Part shown: positions 61,894 through 63,957 of the stretch, one piece after another
Layout of the letters: the number at the start of each line of letters is the position of its first letter
Numbering within the stretch: position 1 is the stretch's first letter
Source of the DNA: Dictyobacter arantiisoli
GTDB taxonomy: Bacteria > Chloroflexota > Ktedonobacteria > Ktedonobacterales > Ktedonobacteraceae
Length of the DNA stretch: 63,957 nucleotides
NCBI RefSeq assembly: GCF_008326305.1
Contig: NZ_BIXY01000035.1
Location: forward strand, 1 to 63,957
Direction: 5' to 3'
The notes under the pieces: model-generated
Told to the model about the DNA's origin: nothing
The model's database searches: none
The model's input: only the letters and a program-made list of their open reading frames with translations
Position numbers and translations under genes: made by a program

Positions 61894-63645
61894 TTAAGCA
61901 CCACGCAAATGGAGCGATGAGAGACGCGAACGGAGCGTATTGGAAATCTCTACCAGGCTGTTGGTTGATTGCTGCATATCATGCATATGGCGGGTGACAT
62001 CGCCCGTCATACGCAAAATTTCGGAGATCGCTGTAACCACGAGTTGCGATCCTTGCATCTGGTTGCCAGCCGTTGAACAGATGCCGTCAATGAGCTGAGT
62101 TAACTGATCAGTCACAATTCCAACCGCATCCAGAGCGACGCCAGTCTGCATTACCAGTTCCGTTTGCTTGACTACTTCCTGGGTGCTCTGCTCAACACCC
62201 TGGGATGCTTTGGTCGTTTCCTGCTGAATGGTGCGAATATATTCACCTACTTTACGTGCCGCCTCGGTACTACTGGTCGCGAGCGCACGGACCTCTTGCG
62301 CAATGACGGTAAAGCCTCGTCCATGCTCACCGGCACGTGTCGCTTCAATGGCTGCGTTCAAAGCCAGTAAATGCATACGCATCGTCAAGTCATTCATCAC
62401 CAGGACGGTCTCATTGATTTCCTGGCCGCTCTCACTCAATTTCTTCATCATGCGCGCCGATTGCAGCGTCGCATCTCGCACAATGCCCATACCTTCCACG
62501 GTACGATCGACCGTCGTCTGGGCCTCACGCGTCACATCCACGCCATCAATAGCTGTTTTGGAGAGATTGGCCGCCTGCTTCGAGATCGTATGCATCCTCT
62601 GGGCAAAATCTTCAATGGTACGCGAGATTTGATGTACTTGTAGTTCTTGCTGATGGGTATCCTGGAATAGCAGTTCCGTATTACGTTGTACATTCTGCAT
62701 ATGCTCATCGACAACCTGCGTCATCGTCTGCATCTCGTATAAAATAGTGCTGATCTGATCAATGGTTGAGTTCAGCGCAGTGGTGATGGGCTGCAAGCGA
62801 GGATGCTGTGAAGTGATGCGAACTTGCATATCACCCTGGGCCAGGAGCGCGATATCTTTACTTAAAACAGCGATACCGTCTTCCAGAGCGAGACGTTCTG
62901 CTTCACGTTCCTGAAATTTACGCGCATTCTCGATGGCTATCGCGGCCTTGCTGGCAAATAGCTCTGCCATCTCAATAGTATCTTCGGTGGGAACCAGGCC
63001 ATCCGCAGGATCATCCAAAGAAATACAACCGATCATTTCCTGCTTATTGGACCAATACAAAGGGATGATGAGGACATCCTCGGGATGCCATTGTCCTGGC
63101 CGATAGACTTTTCCCTCGGAACTTCTTACCGTTACAAAGCTTACCTCGGCAAGTTCATCTTCATGCCCATGAGGGATAAAGAAGCTCTGGCTGATACGGA
63201 ACTCGGGACGTAACATATTCAGAATTACACTAAGAGAATTAGGGTTTTCACGCAACTTGCGCCAGAGTTCTGCGGGGAGACCTGTTGCAGCTGCTGCATG
63301 TAGCATCGATCCACTTTGATCTAGAAGATTGATACAGACAAGCTTGAAACCGGTACAGGCCGCGGTTGAGTTGACAATTTGTTGTAAAACCTCATCCAGG
63401 CTTAAATCCGCACGGAGCACGCCACACAGTCTCACCAACTCTTTCACCTGTTGCACATGGCTATCCTTTACCGTTGATACAGGAGAATTGGAACCTGGTT
63501 GCTGATTATTCTTCTCTGCCTCTGCATCCTCCTGGGAAACAGATACGTTACTTGCTACTTCACGTCTCAAGAAATAATCATTCACGGGTCGTTTTATAAA
63601 TACGCGCACAGCAGAATGATTACTTTGCGGTTTCCGTTCTGACAT
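61894..63645 (-). CDS. soluble GAF / methyl-accepting chemotaxis-like protein
   Basis: 583 residues with no membrane span. Order: variable polar N-terminus (1-65), GAF domain (about 75-245, TGFKLVCINLLDQSGSMLHAAA through KAAIAIENARKF), a HAMP-like linker (about 255-310) and a chemoreceptor signalling coiled coil (about 320-583) with the hairpin tip LLALNAAIEATRAGEHGRGFTVIAQEVRALA. The tip is what contacts CheA/CheW in other bacteria. As a cytosolic receptor it may sense a small molecule and drive a kinase array; no che genes lie in the window. It is convergent with the TPR peptide. Confidence 0.88.
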   Translation of the reverse strand: MSERKPQSNHSAVRVFIKRPVNDYFLRREVASNVSVSQEDAEAEKNNQQPGSNSPVSTVKDSHVQQVKELVRLCGVLRADLSLDEVLQQIVNSTAACTGFKLVCINLLDQSGSMLHAAAATGLPAELWRKLRENPNSLSVILNMLRPEFRISQSFFIPHGHEDELAEVSFVTVRSSEGKVYRPGQWHPEDVLIIPLYWSNKQEMIGCISLDDPADGLVPTEDTIEMAELFASKAAIAIENARKFQEREAERLALEDGIAVLSKDIALLAQGDMQVRITSQHPRLQPITTALNSTIDQISTILYEMQTMTQVVDEHMQNVQRNTELLFQDTHQQELQVHQISRTIEDFAQRMHTISKQAANLSKTAIDGVDVTREAQTTVDRTVEGMGIVRDATLQSARMMKKLSESGQEINETVLVMNDLTMRMHLLALNAAIEATRAGEHGRGFTVIAQEVRALATSSTEAARKVGEYIRTIQQETTKASQGVEQSTQEVVKQTELVMQTGVALDAVGIVTDQLTQLIDGICSTAGNQMQGSQLVVTAISEILRMTGDVTRHMHDMQQSTNSLVEISNTLRSRLSSLHLRGA

Positions 63646-63722
63646 AACTTTTGCGCCTTTATCTCGTAGAAGAACAGCAATATTGCTTTACGCAGAATAA
63701 CATATGTAATCGGGATCAACAA

Positions 63723-63834
63723 GTAGCAACCGCCCTTTACGGGTGGAGGAACATTGCAACCTCGCTCCAAAGCCGCACCAGAACAGGCCGGAAGGAGAGC
63801 TGGGGGCGAGAGGGTCGTTCCTCTCCACCCGTAA
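63723..63834. repeat. inverted-repeat element of the GTAGC-GCCACCC family (copy C)
   Basis: Left GTAGCAACCGCCCTTTAC (63723-63740) then GGGTGGAGGAAC. The right part GTTCCTCTCCACCCGTAA (63817-63834) is inverse to the inner left part. It lies upstream of the GAF-MCP gene. Confidence 0.5.
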
Positions 63835-63877
63835 GAACTTATCCGAAAACCTACAAGGAGGAAACGCGATCACATTG

Positions 63878-63957
63878 TTGAAAGCAAATGAGCGCACAAG
63901 CCAAGCACAACAAGGTCTGATAGGAACGCGGGCGCTTCTCCCAGCGGATCAGCAGAC
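63878..63957 (+). CDS. possible start of a gene cut by the window edge
   Basis: AAGGAGG (63855-63861) is followed by two in-frame TTG codons (63875, 63878) and 26 codons without a stop to the end of the window, giving a polar product beginning with KANERTSQAQQ. The spacing is long and the start codon weak, and too little is visible to name a family. Confidence 0.35.
   Translation, partial: MKANERTSQAQQGLIGTRALLPADQQ

Noticed and set aside
63688-63897. 69-codon minus-strand frame at the right edge
   Set aside because: It runs through a repeat element with no ribosome site and is opposite to the possible partial gene with AAGGAGG.
1-63957. CRISPR array, prophage or insertion sequence
   Set aside because: No regularly spaced short direct repeats, no phage structural genes and no transposase or integrase frame were found; only small non-coding repeats occur.

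Overview
The window reads as a chromosomal segment of a Chloroflexota bacterium, most likely of class Ktedonobacteria. This is inferred from the mix of families: MgtE_N/CBS proteins with PRC-barrels, a DUF5679 zinc-ribbon protein, long FtsX-type permeases, NYN proteins with low-complexity inserts and many GT-C membrane glycosyltransferases. No marker here fixes the species. Base composition is near 50% G+C except for one clearly richer block at about 7.64-12.24 kb. No transposase, integrase or CRISPR array is visible.

Layout. (1) 1-82: the 5' end of a 23S rRNA gene on the minus strand, with no 16S upstream of it. (2) 0.9-7.6 kb: two GT-C glycosyltransferases, a small unknown protein, a split NYN-domain protein and an M42 aminopeptidase. 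(3) 7.8-12.0 kb: a GC-rich minus-strand operon encoding an ECF sigma factor, an anti-sigma zinc finger fused to an ABC-2 permease, an unlisted 33-residue membrane peptide, two more ABC-2 permeases and the ATPase. (4) 12.4-16.7 kb: a folded repeat element, a small membrane protein, tRNA-Gln, an LLM flavin oxidoreductase and a GT4 glycosyltransferase. (5) 16.8-27.1 kb, minus strand: a very long MBL/beta-CASP nuclease with tandem C-terminal repeats, a FtsX permease coupled to an SGNH lipoprotein, SecG and a GT2 enzyme. (6) 27.5-42.2 kb: housekeeping genes (MBL hydrolase, pyrG, MgtE-like protein, greA, plsY, pgsA, a methyltransferase, NAD(P)HX repair, rplI, a CoxG-like protein, an RNase D-HEAT fusion). 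(7) 42.5-50.7 kb: a DeoR regulator and a galE-galT-IMPase-like-galK operon, then carbonic anhydrase and isocitrate dehydrogenase. (8) 51.0-63.6 kb: a second SGNH lipoprotein, phoU, a PIG-L deacetylase, a murJ / heptose kinase / heptose adenylyltransferase / WecG envelope cluster, upp, a response regulator, a TPR peptide and a soluble GAF-MCP protein.

The least explained signals are non-coding or architectural. A ~197-nt element present twice (12.4 and 54.1 kb) keeps a perfect 28-bp central palindrome although the palindrome sequence differs between copies. A second family of inverted repeats carries a GTAGC-GCCACCC signature. Three helically phased TGCGCA motifs overlie the galE promoter. Among proteins, the sigma/anti-sigma-permease export operon and the repeat-bearing beta-CASP nuclease stand out.
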